Source: Qipengyuania profundimaris
GTDB taxonomy: Bacteria; Pseudomonadota; Alphaproteobacteria; Sphingomonadales; Sphingomonadaceae
Direction: 5' to 3'
DNA length: 64,000 bases
Assembly: GCF_030717945.1 (NCBI RefSeq)
Contig: NZ_JAVAIM010000001.1
Location: forward strand, 433,131-497,130
The position numbers were made by a program, and so were the translations under genes. Position 1 is the stretch's first letter. The number at the start of each line of letters is the position of its first letter. The notes beneath the pieces were generated by a model that was not told the DNA's origin, searched no databases, and worked only from the letters and a program-made list of their open reading frames with translations. Of this stretch, positions 25,257-34,026 are shown piece after piece.

Positions 25257-25424
25257 TTACTTGATCTTCGCTTCCTTGAACTCGACGTGCTTGCGCGCGA
25301 CGGGATCGTACTTGCGGAAGGTGAACTTCTCGGTGTGGTTCCGAGGGTTCTTCTTCGTCACGTAATAGAAACCCGTGTCGGCAGTCGAGACGAGCTTGAT
25401 CTTGACGGTTGCGGGCTTCGCCAT
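25257..25424 (-). CDS. rpmG: 50S ribosomal protein L33
   Basis: The 55-residue protein starts [19 protein letters not shown] and contains the [10 protein letters not shown] and [11 protein letters not shown] segments that identify L33. L33 is a small basic protein of the large ribosomal subunit near the E site. There is no zinc-binding CxxC pair, so it is the zinc-independent (C-minus) form. It stands between lolA and arfB, separated from arfB by 117 bases. Confidence 0.97.
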   Translation of the reverse strand: MAKPATVKIKLVSTADTGFYYVTKKNPRNHTEKFTFRKYDPVARKHVEFKEAKIK

Positions 25425-25541
25425 GGCGTGTTCCTAAAGATCCTGTGAGGCCATCTGAGGGCCGAAAAAATAAGGGCGGCGCGTCGAGCACCGCCGTCCG
25501 GCGCGCCCTTTGTGTGATTCACTGGGAAAAGTCAAGCGTCG

Positions 25542-25946
25542 CTACAGCTTCACCGGCCCGCGTTTCGCCTTCACCTCGCCGCGCGCCTTCTTGGCCTTGA
25601 GCCGCTTCACCTTGCCGACGCGGTTCACGCGGCTCTTCTTGCGCTTTTTCGGCGGGCTCAGCGCCTCGTTCAGAAGCGCGACGAGGCGATCGCGGGCCGC
25701 TTCGCGATTCTGCTCCTGCGTGCGATATTCGTTGGCGGTGAGGACGATCTCGCCGCCCTTGGTCAGCTTGCTGCCGGCGATCTCTTTCAGCCGTTCGAAG
25801 GCGTCCGGCGGCATGCCGATCTGGAACACATCGACGCGCAGCTGCACCGAGGTCGCGACCTTGTTGACGTTCTGGCCGCCCGGGCCGGAGGAGGCGATGA
25901 ATTTCTCCTCCGCAATCTCGAGCGCCCGGTCCGCAATCTTACCCAT
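25542..25946 (-). CDS. arfB: Alternative ribosome-rescue factor (peptidyl-tRNA hydrolase) ArfB
   Basis: The 134-residue product is a YaeJ/ICT1-type release factor homologue. It carries the catalytic GGQ (SSGPGGQNVNKV, about residues 20-30) without codon-recognition domains. It ends in a long basic tail (SPPKKRKKSRVNR, KRLKAKKARGEVKAKRG) that enters the empty mRNA channel of a stalled ribosome. It hydrolyses peptidyl-tRNA on ribosomes stalled without a stop codon. The start MGKIADRALEIAEE is the family N terminus and overlaps the last 8 bases of rluA-type gene 25939. Confidence 0.93.
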   Translation of the reverse strand: MGKIADRALEIAEEKFIASSGPGGQNVNKVATSVQLRVDVFQIGMPPDAFERLKEIAGSKLTKGGEIVLTANEYRTQEQNREAARDRLVALLNEALSPPKKRKKSRVNRVGKVKRLKAKKARGEVKAKRGPVKL

Positions 25947-26595
25947 CGGAATAGCCGAGCGCGGCGAAGTCGCGGGGCAGGGGTGCGCTGGCATCGATCG
26001 GCGGTTTGCCGTCGCGCGGCACGGTCAGTGCGGCGGCATGCAGCATGGTCCGCCGCGCGCCTTTTCCGTTGCCATAGACCGGATCGCCGAGCAACGGGAT
26101 GCCGAGGCCGGTCAGCGCATGGACGCGGATCTGATGGGTGCGCCCGGTTTCGGGGCGGAATTCGACGAGCGCGCGACCGTCCTTCACATCCAGCATGCGC
26201 CAGTGCGTGACGGACGGCTTGCCCTTTTTCGCGGCAATCATCCGCCAGCCCTTCTCGGCGCTGCTGATCTTGGCGAGCGACAGCTCGATCGTGCCCTCCG
26301 CCTCCTCCGGCACCCCGTCGAGGATACCGAGATAGCGCTTTTCCACCAGCCGTTCCTCGAAGGCCTTGGCGAAGCGCTTCAGCGCTTTCGGATTGCGCGC
26401 CAGTAGCAGGCAGCCGCTCGTATCGGTGTCGAGCCGGTGGACCGGCATGGGCGGCCGCTGAAAGCCGAGTTTCAGCTGTTCGTAGTGATCTTCGAGGCTG
26501 ATGCCGCCCTTCCGCGGCCGCTCGATCGGCAGCCCGCCGGGCTTGTCGATCACCAGCGCTTCGCCGTCTTCGAAGAGGATCGGGATGTCGGTCAT
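25939..26595 (-). CDS. RluA family pseudouridine synthase
   Basis: The 218-residue product is a short RluA-type enzyme without an S4 domain, isomerising uridine in rRNA or tRNA. The catalytic aspartate is D56 in HRLDTDTSGC. Other landmarks are RYLGILDG, GRTHQIRVH (Arg-Thr-His) and LLGDPVYG. Length resembles RluA/TruC relatives acting on tRNA or 23S rRNA; the target position cannot be assigned. Its ATG overlaps the pabBC stop (ATGA) and its end overlaps arfB by 8 bases, so the three are probably co-translated. Confidence 0.92.
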   Translation of the reverse strand: MTDIPILFEDGEALVIDKPGGLPIERPRKGGISLEDHYEQLKLGFQRPPMPVHRLDTDTSGCLLLARNPKALKRFAKAFEERLVEKRYLGILDGVPEEAEGTIELSLAKISSAEKGWRMIAAKKGKPSVTHWRMLDVKDGRALVEFRPETGRTHQIRVHALTGLGIPLLGDPVYGNGKGARRTMLHAAALTVPRDGKPPIDASAPLPRDFAALGYSDG

Positions 26596-28403
26596 GTCTT
26601 GAGCCTTGCTGCCAGCATCAGGCGCAGGCCGTTGCCGAGATGAAATCCGTTTTCGAGATCTTCGATCCGCAATTCCGTCTCGCGCGCCTCGCCGCTGGCG
26701 ATCAGCGACTGGCGCAGCACGCCGGGCAGCAGGCCGAGCGAGGTGGGCGGGGTCAGCCACACGCCGTCCTCCCCGCGCACGAAGATATTGGTGATGCTGC
26801 CCTCGGTCAGCAAGCCGTCCTCGCGCACGAACAGCGCCTCCTGCGCGCCGCGCTGCCAGGCAACATTGCGTGCGTCGTCGTAAAAGGAGCGGTCGCTGGT
26901 CTTGTGGCGCAGGCGCCAGTCGCCGGGATCGACCGGCAAGGGCATGACCACGGCCGTCGCGGGATCGGGCCACGCCTGCGGCATGTCGAGCGCTTCCAGC
27001 GCGATCGCTCCGCTGCGCGAGGCGAGCAGGCGTACGCGGCTGGGCTTCTCGATTACGAAGCACAGCGCGTGCAGCTGGTTGCGCGCCTCGTGCCGGTCGA
27101 AGGCGAAGCCCAGCTCCGCTGCGCTGGCTTTCATTCGTTCGAGATGTGCTTCCAGCATGGGAATGCCATCCTCGGGCGTGAACCGCATGGTTTCGATCAG
27201 GTCGAACCGCGCGGCGCGGTGGTTGGGCGAGCTGGAGCGCGCGAAGGCACCCTTCAGCAGCGCCTCGCGCCATTCGGTGCGCGGTTCGCTATCGGCGACG
27301 ATCGCGCCGCCCACGCCGAGCACGGCCTTGCCGCGCCGGTTCTCGATCTCGGTCAGGCGCAGCGTGCGGATCGCGACATTGAAGGCGGCATCGCCATCTG
27401 CACCGATCCGCCCGATCGCTCCGCAATAGGGGCCTCGCGGCGCGGTCTCGACCTCGTCGATCAACTCCATTGCGCGGATCTTCGGCGCGCCGGTGATCGA
27501 GCCGCAGGGGAACAGGGCGCGCACGAGATCGACTGCGCCTTCGCCTTCCTTCAGCTGAGCCCGAACCACGCTGACCATCTGGTGGACCGTAGGATAGCTT
27601 TCGATGGCGAAGGGTTCGTCCACCCGGACGCTGCCGGGTTCGGCCACGCGGCTGAGATCGTTACGCATCAGATCGACGATCATCAGGTTTTCGGCCTTGT
27701 CCTTGACCGAAGTGGCGAGCTCCTCGGCCATTGCCCGGTCGGCCTCTGGATCAGCCATGCGCGGACGCGTGCCTTTCATCGGCTTCGCCTTCGCCTCGCG
27801 CCCCTTGAGGGACACGAACAGTTCCGGGCTGAGGCTGAGGAGCCAGTGCGAGCCATCGAAGACCACCCCGCCGTAACCCGCCTGCGCCGCCGGACGCAGC
27901 GCGGCGTAGAGGCCCAATGGATCGCCGGTGAAATTGCCCGCGAGCGGGAAGGTGAGATTCGCCTGGTAGATATCGCCTGCGCGTATCGCCTGCTGCAACG
28001 TCTCGAACGCTTCGGCATAGCCGCCGGGCGAAAGCTGCGGCTCGAGCGGCCCGACACTGCCATCGTCCTTCGCATGACTGGTCAGCCACGCCGGAACCTC
28101 GGCGGCTGGGATGCGGGTCGGCGCGTCGAACAGGCCGAGCCAGACAAGCGGTCCGGCCCCGCCGCTGCGCGCTTCGGCCAGCGCCGCCAGTTTCGGTTCC
28201 AGCGCCAGTCCTGCTTCGTAAGCGATATAGCCTGCCAGTTCGCCGCCATCGCGCCGCGCGGCATCGGCCTGCGCCAGCACCTCTTTGACCTCGTCCGGCC
28301 TCCGTGCCACGAAGGTTTCGCGCGGCTTCTCGAACAGCAGGGCATCGGCCGCTCCGCTGGTGCGCGCATCGTCGAGCAGGATGAAGGGATGCCGGTCGGT
28401 CAT
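26592..28403 (-). CDS. pabBC: Aminodeoxychorismate synthase component I fused to aminodeoxychorismate lyase (PabB-PabC)
   Basis: The 603-residue product is a fusion. The first 370 residues are PabB, which turns chorismate plus ammonia into aminodeoxychorismate: PMKGTRPR (with the catalytic lysine), [10 protein letters not shown], and [18 protein letters not shown]. The last 200 residues are PabC, the PLP-dependent lyase that releases 4-aminobenzoate for folate ([18 protein letters not shown]). ATG 28403 ([12 protein letters not shown]) was chosen; the in-frame extension beyond it is not PabB-like. The glutamine amidotransferase PabA must be encoded elsewhere. It heads the minus-strand pabBC-rluA-arfB-rpmG-lolA group and is divergent from the HerA-like gene. 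Confidence 0.94.
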   Translation of the reverse strand: MTDRHPFILLDDARTSGAADALLFEKPRETFVARRPDEVKEVLAQADAARRDGGELAGYIAYEAGLALEPKLAALAEARSGGAGPLVWLGLFDAPTRIPAAEVPAWLTSHAKDDGSVGPLEPQLSPGGYAEAFETLQQAIRAGDIYQANLTFPLAGNFTGDPLGLYAALRPAAQAGYGGVVFDGSHWLLSLSPELFVSLKGREAKAKPMKGTRPRMADPEADRAMAEELATSVKDKAENLMIVDLMRNDLSRVAEPGSVRVDEPFAIESYPTVHQMVSVVRAQLKEGEGAVDLVRALFPCGSITGAPKIRAMELIDEVETAPRGPYCGAIGRIGADGDAAFNVAIRTLRLTEIENRRGKAVLGVGGAIVADSEPRTEWREALLKGAFARSSSPNHRAARFDLIETMRFTPEDGIPMLEAHLERMKASAAELGFAFDRHEARNQLHALCFVIEKPSRVRLLASRSGAIALEALDMPQAWPDPATAVVMPLPVDPGDWRLRHKTSDRSFYDDARNVAWQRGAQEALFVREDGLLTEGSITNIFVRGEDGVWLTPPTSLGLLPGVLRQSLIASGEARETELRIEDLENGFHLGNGLRLMLAARLKT

Positions 28404-28512
28404 CGTGCGACAGCCTTTACCCGCTCGCGCAGCGCTGTCGAGGGATAGCTTGACCTCGCGCCGCGCCCTGCGCCACACCGCAGCCCGATCGGATTTCGGG
28501 AGCGGGCGTTTT

Positions 28513-30039
28513 ATGGGTGACATTTTCCTCGGACTGGGCGGCAATGGCGAGAACCAGCATCTTCGCCTCGCGCAGGCCAACCGTCACGGGCTGATCGCCG
28601 GGGCGACCGGCACCGGCAAGACCGTGACGCTGCAGGGCCTCGCCGAGAGCTTTTCCGCCAATGGCGTGCCGGTGTTCGTGGCCGATGTGAAGGGCGATCT
28701 GTCGGGCATCGCCATGGCCGGCTCGCCGCAGTTCAAGCATGCCGACAAGCTGGAAGGGCGTGCGAAGGAGCTGGGCATGGAAGACTATGCCTATGCCGAC
28801 AATGCGGCGGTGTTCTGGGATTTGTATGGCGAGAAGGGCTTCCCGATCCGCACGACGATCTCGGAGATGGGGCCGCTACTGCTCGCCCGCCTGCTCGATT
28901 TGAACGATACGCAGGAAGGCGTGCTCAACATCGTGTTCCGCTATGCGGACGAGAACAACCTGCTGCTGCTCGATCTGGGCGACCTGCAGGCCATGCTGAG
29001 CTTCGCTTACGAGAACGCGAAGGATCTGTCGGGCACCTACGGCAATGTGTCCAAGGCCAGCGTCGGCGCGATCCAGCGCCAGCTGCTGAGCTTCGAGAGC
29101 CAAGGCGCGGACATGTTCTTCGGCGAGCCGGCGCTCGAGATCGACGATTTCCTTGCCATGGACGAGCAGGGTCGCGGGATGATCAACATTCTCGCCGCCG
29201 ACAGGCTGATGCGTAGCCCGAAGCTCTACGCGACCTTCCTGCTCTGGCTGCTCGCCGAACTGTTCGAGACGCTGCCCGAGGTGGGCGATCCCGAAAAGCC
29301 CAAGCTCGTCTTCTTCTTCGACGAGGCGCACCTGTTGTTCGACGACGCGCCGGAAGCGCTGGAGGACAAGGTGGAGCAGGTCGTCCGACTGATCCGCTCC
29401 AAGGGTGTGGGCGTCTATTTCGTCACGCAAAACCCGATCGACATCCCGGAGAAGATCGCCGGCCAACTGGGCAATCGCATCCAGCATGCGCTGCGCGCCT
29501 TCACTCCGCGCGACCAGCGGGCGATCCGGGCGGCGGCGGAAACGTTCCGCATCAATCCCGAGCTCGATGTCGAGCAAGCGATCACCGAGCTGAAAGTCGG
29601 CGAGGCTCTGGTCTCGACGCTGGACGAAGATGGCGCGCCTTCGGTGGTCCAGCGCACGCTGATCAAGCCGCCGCATTCGCGCCTCGGCCCGGTCACCGAG
29701 AAAGAGCGCAAGATCATCAATTCGGTGAGCGATCTCGACGGAAAATACGACGAGCCGGTCGATCGCGAGAGCGCGGAGGAAGTGCTCGCCGCGAAGACTG
29801 CCGACGCTGCAGAAACGGCGAAGCAAGTCGAGGACAAGGGCCGCGAAGAGGTCGCCAAGCAGGAGCGCAAGACCCCGTCTATGTGGTCCAAGGCGGGCAA
29901 GGCGGCGGCGCGGGCAGCGGCAGGTTCGCTCACCTCGGTCGCGGTGGCGACGGTATTGGGCAAGAAATCGAGCGCCGATCCGGTGCGCACCGGGCTCAAC
30001 GCTTTCGTGCGCAATATCGTCGGCGGGCTGATGCGGTAG
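28513..30039 (+). CDS. HerA-like ATPase (DUF853 family)
   Basis: The 508-residue product is a P-loop ATPase of the HerA/FtsK superfamily. Walker A GATGTGKT is at about residues 30-37 and Walker B reads [11 protein letters not shown]. The core also has [13 protein letters not shown] and the [16 protein letters not shown] segment. The C-terminal 100 residues are charged, then end in a small basic and hydrophobic part ([20 protein letters not shown]). The family is a presumed hexameric DNA- or protein-translocating motor; no partner nuclease is adjacent. Start ATG 28513 gives the conserved [15 protein letters not shown]. The cell role is undetermined. Confidence 0.88.
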   Translation: MGDIFLGLGGNGENQHLRLAQANRHGLIAGATGTGKTVTLQGLAESFSANGVPVFVADVKGDLSGIAMAGSPQFKHADKLEGRAKELGMEDYAYADNAAVFWDLYGEKGFPIRTTISEMGPLLLARLLDLNDTQEGVLNIVFRYADENNLLLLDLGDLQAMLSFAYENAKDLSGTYGNVSKASVGAIQRQLLSFESQGADMFFGEPALEIDDFLAMDEQGRGMINILAADRLMRSPKLYATFLLWLLAELFETLPEVGDPEKPKLVFFFDEAHLLFDDAPEALEDKVEQVVRLIRSKGVGVYFVTQNPIDIPEKIAGQLGNRIQHALRAFTPRDQRAIRAAAETFRINPELDVEQAITELKVGEALVSTLDEDGAPSVVQRTLIKPPHSRLGPVTEKERKIINSVSDLDGKYDEPVDRESAEEVLAAKTADAAETAKQVEDKGREEVAKQERKTPSMWSKAGKAAARAAAGSLTSVAVATVLGKKSSADPVRTGLNAFVRNIVGGLMR

Positions 30040-30069
30040 AGGGTTTCGGAGCGGGCCGATACCGACTGT

Positions 30070-31476
30070 TCAAGCAGGAATACGCAGTTCCGCGCGCAAG
30101 CCGCCTTGCGGGCGGTTCGCCAACACCAGCCTGCCGCCATGCTGTTCGGCAATGGCCCGGGCAATGGTGAGGCCAAGGCCTGCGCCGCCGGTCGCGCGGT
30201 TACGGCTCGCCTCGCCGCGGGTGAAGGGCTCGAGCATTTCGGCGATGCGATCGTCCGGGATGCCGGGGCCGCTGTCTTCCACCGCGATGACCGCCTCGCC
30301 GCCATCGCGGGTCAGCGCGATCTCGGACGAACCGCCATATCGCAGCGCGTTGGAGACGAGGTTGCGTACGGCGCGCTTCGCCCAGGTGAGGTGGACGGGG
30401 GCCGCCACCCGCTCGCCCTCCAGCAGCACTACCGGCTCGCCCATGTCCTCGAATTCCTCCACCACCGACACGAGCAGTGCGTAGAGATCGGTGCGTTCCG
30501 CAGGCCGGTCCGTGCGGCCGAGGCGGGCCAGCAGCAGAATTTCGTCGAGCGTGCGGGTGATGTCCTCGATGCTGCCCACCATGCGGGCGCGGGCAGTGTC
30601 GTCCTCGACGCTCTCGACCCGCACGCGCAGCGCAGCGAGGGGTGTCTTGAGATCGTGCCCGATGGCGCCGAGCATGACGTCCTTCTCGTCCAGCATGGCG
30701 CCGATCCGCGCCTGCATGGCGTTATGCGCTTCGATCAGGTCGCGCACGTCGTCCGGCCCGGTGGGATGGACCGGCGTTTCGGGATGGCCGATCCCGCCGA
30801 AGCGCCGGGTGCTGTCGGCCAGCGCGGCAAGTGGCCGCGTGATCCGCCGCAGCACGAACCACAGCAGGCCGAAGAGCACGATGAACAGGACCACCGTCTG
30901 GAAAACGAGTGTACGCACGATCGAGCGGTCGCGCGGGGGGATCGGCAGGCGCGCGACCTGCCAGGTATCGCTGCCTTGCTGGCGCAGGCCGACCACGAGC
31001 ATGTCCTTCGGGGCGTCGCGCAGGCGCGCGGCTAGGCGGGGAAATCGTTCCTGTGCCTCGGCGATCAGCGGGTCGGCAAGTGTCGCGCGGCGGGCGACGA
31101 CAAGTTGCTCGACGCCGATACCCTGCGCCTCGAGCACCTCGCGCAATGCCGCTTCGCGATCGGATAGGCGGATGTCCGCTGCGGTCAGCGGGCTGGTTTC
31201 GCTTTCCGAATAGCGCAGGCGGCGTGGCAGGCGGGGGCCGCGAAATTCTCCCCTCTCGCCACGGCTAAAAAGCGGGCGACCGCTATCGCGGCGGCCCTCG
31301 GCTCGGGCCTGTCCGGTAATCAACTGGAAGGCGGCAGCATTGGCCAGCGCCAGTTCGAGGCGCTGTTCGGCGGCGCGGTATAGCAGGGTGGTGGAGATTG
31401 CCTGCGCGACCAGCAGGGCCAACGCCATGGCCAGCATCACCTGGCCGAACAGGCTGCGGGGCAGCAGCCTCGTCAC
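30070..31476 (-). CDS. Sensor histidine kinase (two-component system)
   Basis: The 468-residue product has two membrane segments (LFGQVMLAMALALLVAQAI near the N terminus, and the TLVFQTVVLFIVLFGLLWFV region) flanking a periplasmic domain of about 150 residues. Then come HAMP, a HisKA dimerisation domain with the phospho-accepting His (about 274) in AIGHDLKTPLAALR, and a HATPase domain with NALRYGG, DSGPGIP and TGGAGLGLTIA boxes. It starts at a GTG overlapping the response-regulator stop (GTGA). The signal is unknown; the EF-hand gene next door suggests calcium or an envelope cue. Confidence 0.93.
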   Translation of the reverse strand: MTRLLPRSLFGQVMLAMALALLVAQAISTTLLYRAAEQRLELALANAAAFQLITGQARAEGRRDSGRPLFSRGERGEFRGPRLPRRLRYSESETSPLTAADIRLSDREAALREVLEAQGIGVEQLVVARRATLADPLIAEAQERFPRLAARLRDAPKDMLVVGLRQQGSDTWQVARLPIPPRDRSIVRTLVFQTVVLFIVLFGLLWFVLRRITRPLAALADSTRRFGGIGHPETPVHPTGPDDVRDLIEAHNAMQARIGAMLDEKDVMLGAIGHDLKTPLAALRVRVESVEDDTARARMVGSIEDITRTLDEILLLARLGRTDRPAERTDLYALLVSVVEEFEDMGEPVVLLEGERVAAPVHLTWAKRAVRNLVSNALRYGGSSEIALTRDGGEAVIAVEDSGPGIPDDRIAEMLEPFTRGEASRNRATGGAGLGLTIARAIAEQHGGRLVLANRPQGGLRAELRIPA

Positions 31477-32207
31477 CGGCTTTCGCGGCCCGTTCGGGTC
31501 ACGTCGGCAGAGAGCCGATAGCCGCCGCCGCGTACGGTCTGGATCAGCTGCGGATTGCGACTGTCGGCCTCGATTTTGCGGCGCAGGCGGCTGACCTGGT
31601 TGTCGACCGCGCGGTCGAACAATTGCGCTTCGCGGCCCTGCACCATGTCGAGCAGGCGGTCGCGATCGAGCACTTGGCGGGGATGGTCGCAGAAGGCGCG
31701 CAGCATGCGGAATTCGGCGGTCGAGATGGGCACGGTCGCGCCGTCCGGATCGACCAGCTTGCGCTTGAGCGGATCGAGCGTCCAGCCATCGAAGCGATAG
31801 ACCAGTTCCTCGTCCTGCAAGACGGGCGCACGCTCTGTCCGCCGCAAGACCGAGCGGATGCGCGCGACCAGTTCGCGCGGTTCGAAGGGCTTGGTGACAT
31901 AATCGTCCGCGCCGATTTCGAGGCCCACGATGCGGTCGGTCGCCTCGCCGCGCGCGGTCAGCAGGATGACCGGCAGGTCGCGCGTCTCGACGAGGTGGCG
32001 GCACAGCGACAAGCCGTCCTCGCCCGGCATCATGATGTCGAGCAGGACGAGGTCGGGCGTCGTTTCGCCCAGCGCGGTGCGGGCGGCAGCGGCACTTTCC
32101 GCCTCGAGCACGGAAAACCCCTGGCCGGAGAGATATTCCGCCAGGGGTTCCCGCAGTCCCGGCTCGTCGTCGACGAGCAGGATGGTGGTGGGCGCGGTGT
32201 CGGTCAT
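31473..32207 (-). CDS. OmpR/PhoB family response regulator
   Basis: The 244-residue product has a receiver domain with the phosphorylation site D57 (LVLLDIMMPGEDG), the acidic pair DDE, and the conserved Thr and Lys (LLTARGE, VTKPFEPREL). It is followed by a winged-helix domain (FRMLRAFCDHPRQVLDRDRLLD and the closing VRGGGYRL). It is coupled with its kinase by a GTGA overlap and follows the EF-hand gene by 63 bases. A tandem 10-bp direct repeat at 33092-33111 is a candidate binding site, fitting the tandem binding habit of this family. Confidence 0.95.
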   Translation of the reverse strand: MTDTAPTTILLVDDEPGLREPLAEYLSGQGFSVLEAESAAAARTALGETTPDLVLLDIMMPGEDGLSLCRHLVETRDLPVILLTARGEATDRIVGLEIGADDYVTKPFEPRELVARIRSVLRRTERAPVLQDEELVYRFDGWTLDPLKRKLVDPDGATVPISTAEFRMLRAFCDHPRQVLDRDRLLDMVQGREAQLFDRAVDNQVSRLRRKIEADSRNPQLIQTVRGGGYRLSADVTRTGRESR

Positions 32208-32270
32208 GGTCTGTCCTCGCCGCGCCTACCGGGTAAATCGGCAAGCGATCAAGCGCTTACTCTACAACGC

Positions 32271-32957
32271 TTACTGGGCCTGGCGCGCCGCGCGGCGTTC
32301 CTGCCAATTCGCACGACGTTCGGCCTTGGCAGCTTCGCGTTCCTCGGCCGTCACCTGGCCATTGCCGTCGGCATCGAGCCGGGCGAAGCGGGCGGCGACC
32401 TGCGCGTCGAACTCGGCCTTGCTGATGGCCTGATCGCCATTGGTGTCGAGGCGGGCCATGCGGTTCATGCCGCGTTTGCCGCGATGACCGCGTTCGCCGC
32501 GGGCTTCATGCATCGCCTGCATCTCGGCCATGGTCAGACCGCCCGAATTGTCGGTGTCGGCCGCCGCGAAGCGCTCTGCCATGCGTTCGGCGCGATTGCC
32601 GCCACGGCGGTTCATACGCTCGGTGCGTTCCACGCCGCGCTCGGCCATGCGCTCGGCCCGCTTGGCGCGGCGAGCCTCATGGGCAGCCTGCATTTCGGCC
32701 TGTGTGACTTCGCCGTCATTGTCCGCGTCGATGCGGGCGAAGTGCTCGGCCATCTTGGCCTGGCGATCGGCGGTGTTCAGCACGCCATCGGAATTGCTGT
32801 CCATACGGGCGAAACGCTCGGCCGATTTGGACTGCATTTCGGCGAGGGTGATGACGCCGTCGCCATTGGCATCGGCGCGTTCGCCCTTCTGGGCGAAAGC
32901 GACGCCGCCGGTCAGGGCGAGCGCGGCGGCGGAAAGGGAAAGGATGGTCTTGTGCAT
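32271..32957 (-). CDS. Secreted EF-hand calcium-binding protein (six EF-hand-like loops)
   Basis: The 228-residue product has a signal peptide (MHKTILSLSAAALALTGGVAFA; cleavage before QKG). It carries at least six EF-hand-type loops, for example DANGDGVITLAE, DSNSDGVLNTAD, DADNDGEVTQAE, DTDNSGGLTMAE, DTNGDQAISKAE and DADGNGQVTAEE. Most have Asp/Asn at positions 1, 3 and 5 and an acidic 12th position; the fifth loop has Gln instead of Gly at position 6. Basic segments rich in Arg (RRAKRAERMAERGVER) separate the pairs. It is probably periplasmic and calcium-binding. It heads an operon with a two-component system and has a long structured leader. Confidence 0.88.
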   Translation of the reverse strand: MHKTILSLSAAALALTGGVAFAQKGERADANGDGVITLAEMQSKSAERFARMDSNSDGVLNTADRQAKMAEHFARIDADNDGEVTQAEMQAAHEARRAKRAERMAERGVERTERMNRRGGNRAERMAERFAAADTDNSGGLTMAEMQAMHEARGERGHRGKRGMNRMARLDTNGDQAISKAEFDAQVAARFARLDADGNGQVTAEEREAAKAERRANWQERRAARQAQ

Positions 32958-32964
32958 TGCAAAT

Positions 32965-33038
32965 CTCCGTAAGGGTTCAAATCGGAGAGCTGCGACGGCG
33001 GGGGTGGGGGAGGGAGACCGGTTCGTCCGCCGCAGCTC
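32965..33038 (-). promoter_or_regulatory. Structured 5' leader of the EF-hand gene
   Basis: On the minus strand the leader folds into two adjacent stem-loops: GAGCTGCG/CGCAGCTC (33038-33031 with 32994-32987) closing a C-rich loop, then CTCCG/CGGAG (32987-32983 with 32969-32965). The last arm includes part of the CGGAG ribosome binding site, 8 bases from the ATG, so folding may limit translation. Confidence 0.4.
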
Positions 33039-33091
33039 GTGTGCCCTTTCTAGGCCCGCCATGTCGCAGCAATATCCCGGATCGCAGGGGA

Positions 33092-33111
33092 ATTGTATCG
33101 GATTGTATCGG
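33092..33111 (-). promoter_or_regulatory. Tandem 10-bp direct repeat, candidate response-regulator box
   Basis: ATTGTATCGG occurs twice in tandem (33092-33101, 33102-33111). On the minus strand, CCGATACAAT x2 lies directly upstream of a GATATT -10-like hexamer at about 15 bases distance. It sits 135 bases before the EF-hand ATG. Tandem repeats of one helical turn are typical for OmpR-family regulators, one of which is encoded in this operon. Confidence 0.45.
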
Positions 33112-33157
33112 CCCGCCGGAACCGTTCATCCACGCGAAAGCGCTGCGTTGGCGGCGC

Positions 33158-33562
33158 TCAGCGCGGGCGGTGCTGCGTGCCTTCGCCGGCGGTGATGAAG
33201 ATCGCCGTGGCATTCCCCTCGACATCGGCGGTGTGCCAGACGCCGGGCGCGTTGATCGCATATTTGCCCGCCTCCAGCGCGACCTGCTTCTGGCGACCGT
33301 CGGGAAATTCCTGCATCAGCACCATCCGACCCGCTGTGCAGATCACCACCTCGTCGCCGACGGGGTGCATCTCCCAGCTGTCCCAGTCCTCGGTGAAAGT
33401 ATACTGGCTGACCAGTCGCCCTTCGCGACCGTCCGCGCCGTGGCGCTGGCCATAACCTTCGTACCATTCCATCCCGCCCTCGAAGGGCGGCTGCGGCACG
33501 GCCGTCGCGCCGAGGCCGAGATGCACGAAGCTCTCAGCCAGTCGGCGCGGGCCCTCGCTCAC
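33158..33562 (-). CDS. Cupin domain-containing protein
   Basis: The 134-residue product is a small cupin: its beta-barrel core runs from WEMHPVGDEVVICTAGRMVLM through the second motif KYAINAPGVWHTADV. It has one histidine in each motif and a glutamate after HPVGD, so metal binding is plausible, but full cupin motif 1 (HxH) is missing. Reaction unknown. It starts at a GTG overlapping the VOC gene stop (GTGA), so the pair is co-translated. Confidence 0.82.
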   Translation of the reverse strand: MSEGPRRLAESFVHLGLGATAVPQPPFEGGMEWYEGYGQRHGADGREGRLVSQYTFTEDWDSWEMHPVGDEVVICTAGRMVLMQEFPDGRQKQVALEAGKYAINAPGVWHTADVEGNATAIFITAGEGTQHRPR

Positions 33563-33954
33563 TCTGCCTTATCCATCAGAAAGGCGTTGAGCTTGTTGCC
33601 GTCCGGATCGCGGAAATAGGCGGCATAGAATACCATGCCGTTCGCGTCCGGCTCACCGCGCGGGCCGGGCTCGCCCTCGTCGCTGCCGCCATTGGCCAGC
33701 GCGAGTTCATGCAGGCGCTTGACCTGATCGCGGTCCTTGCATTCGAGCGCCACCATCACGCCGTTGCCGACGCTGGGTGCATTGCCGTCATAGGGTTTGG
33801 TCGCGGCGATACCGGGCGCGCCATTCGCATCGCCCCACGCAATGAAGGTCGGGAATTCCATCATCCGGCCGACGCCCATTTCGGCGGCGATCGGGTCGTA
33901 GAATTTGGCCGAGCGTTCGAGGTCCTGGCTTCCCAGCGTGACGTAACCGATCAT
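33559..33954 (-). CDS. VOC (glyoxalase/dioxygenase) superfamily protein
   Basis: The 131-residue product starts MIGYVTLGSQDLERSAKFYDPIA, the first half of a VOC fold, and ends with the second half FYAAYFRDPDGNKLNAF. Metal-binding positions of glyoxalase I (His, Glu) are only partly visible: no H at the first strand, so it may be non-enzymatic or bind another ligand. It is paired with a cupin gene by a GTGA overlap. Direct repeats AGAACA-N5-AGAACA lie upstream at 34001. Confidence 0.85.
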   Translation of the reverse strand: MIGYVTLGSQDLERSAKFYDPIAAEMGVGRMMEFPTFIAWGDANGAPGIAATKPYDGNAPSVGNGVMVALECKDRDQVKRLHELALANGGSDEGEPGPRGEPDANGMVFYAAYFRDPDGNKLNAFLMDKAE

Positions 33955-34000
33955 GGCATTTCTCCTCTGTCAGCGACTCGCGACCGCTTTCGATTCGTGG

Positions 34001-34017
34001 AGAACATTACAAGAACA
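34001..34017. promoter_or_regulatory. AGAACA direct repeats upstream of the VOC-cupin pair
   Basis: AGAACA-TTACA-AGAACA (11-bp period) lies 47-63 bases upstream of the VOC start in an AT-rich stretch between this gene and the end of the aminopeptidase gene. It could be an activator site; no regulator can be named. Confidence 0.3.
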
Positions 34018-34026
34018 AACAAACTC

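Noticed and set aside
26640..28448. Very long open frame (about 600 codons) antisense to pabBC, and similar ones antisense to the CoA-transferase, glnD and S9 peptidase genes
   Set aside because: These are GC-rich shadow frames: Arg/Pro/His-rich or repetitive translations with no recognisable domains, opposite to genes with clear catalytic motifs.
32998..33020. GGGTGGGGGAG, resembling the right arm of the palindromic repeats at 14250 and 24156
   Set aside because: No left arm, no CACGGTATTTTA loop and different flanks; a short G-rich match can arise by chance.
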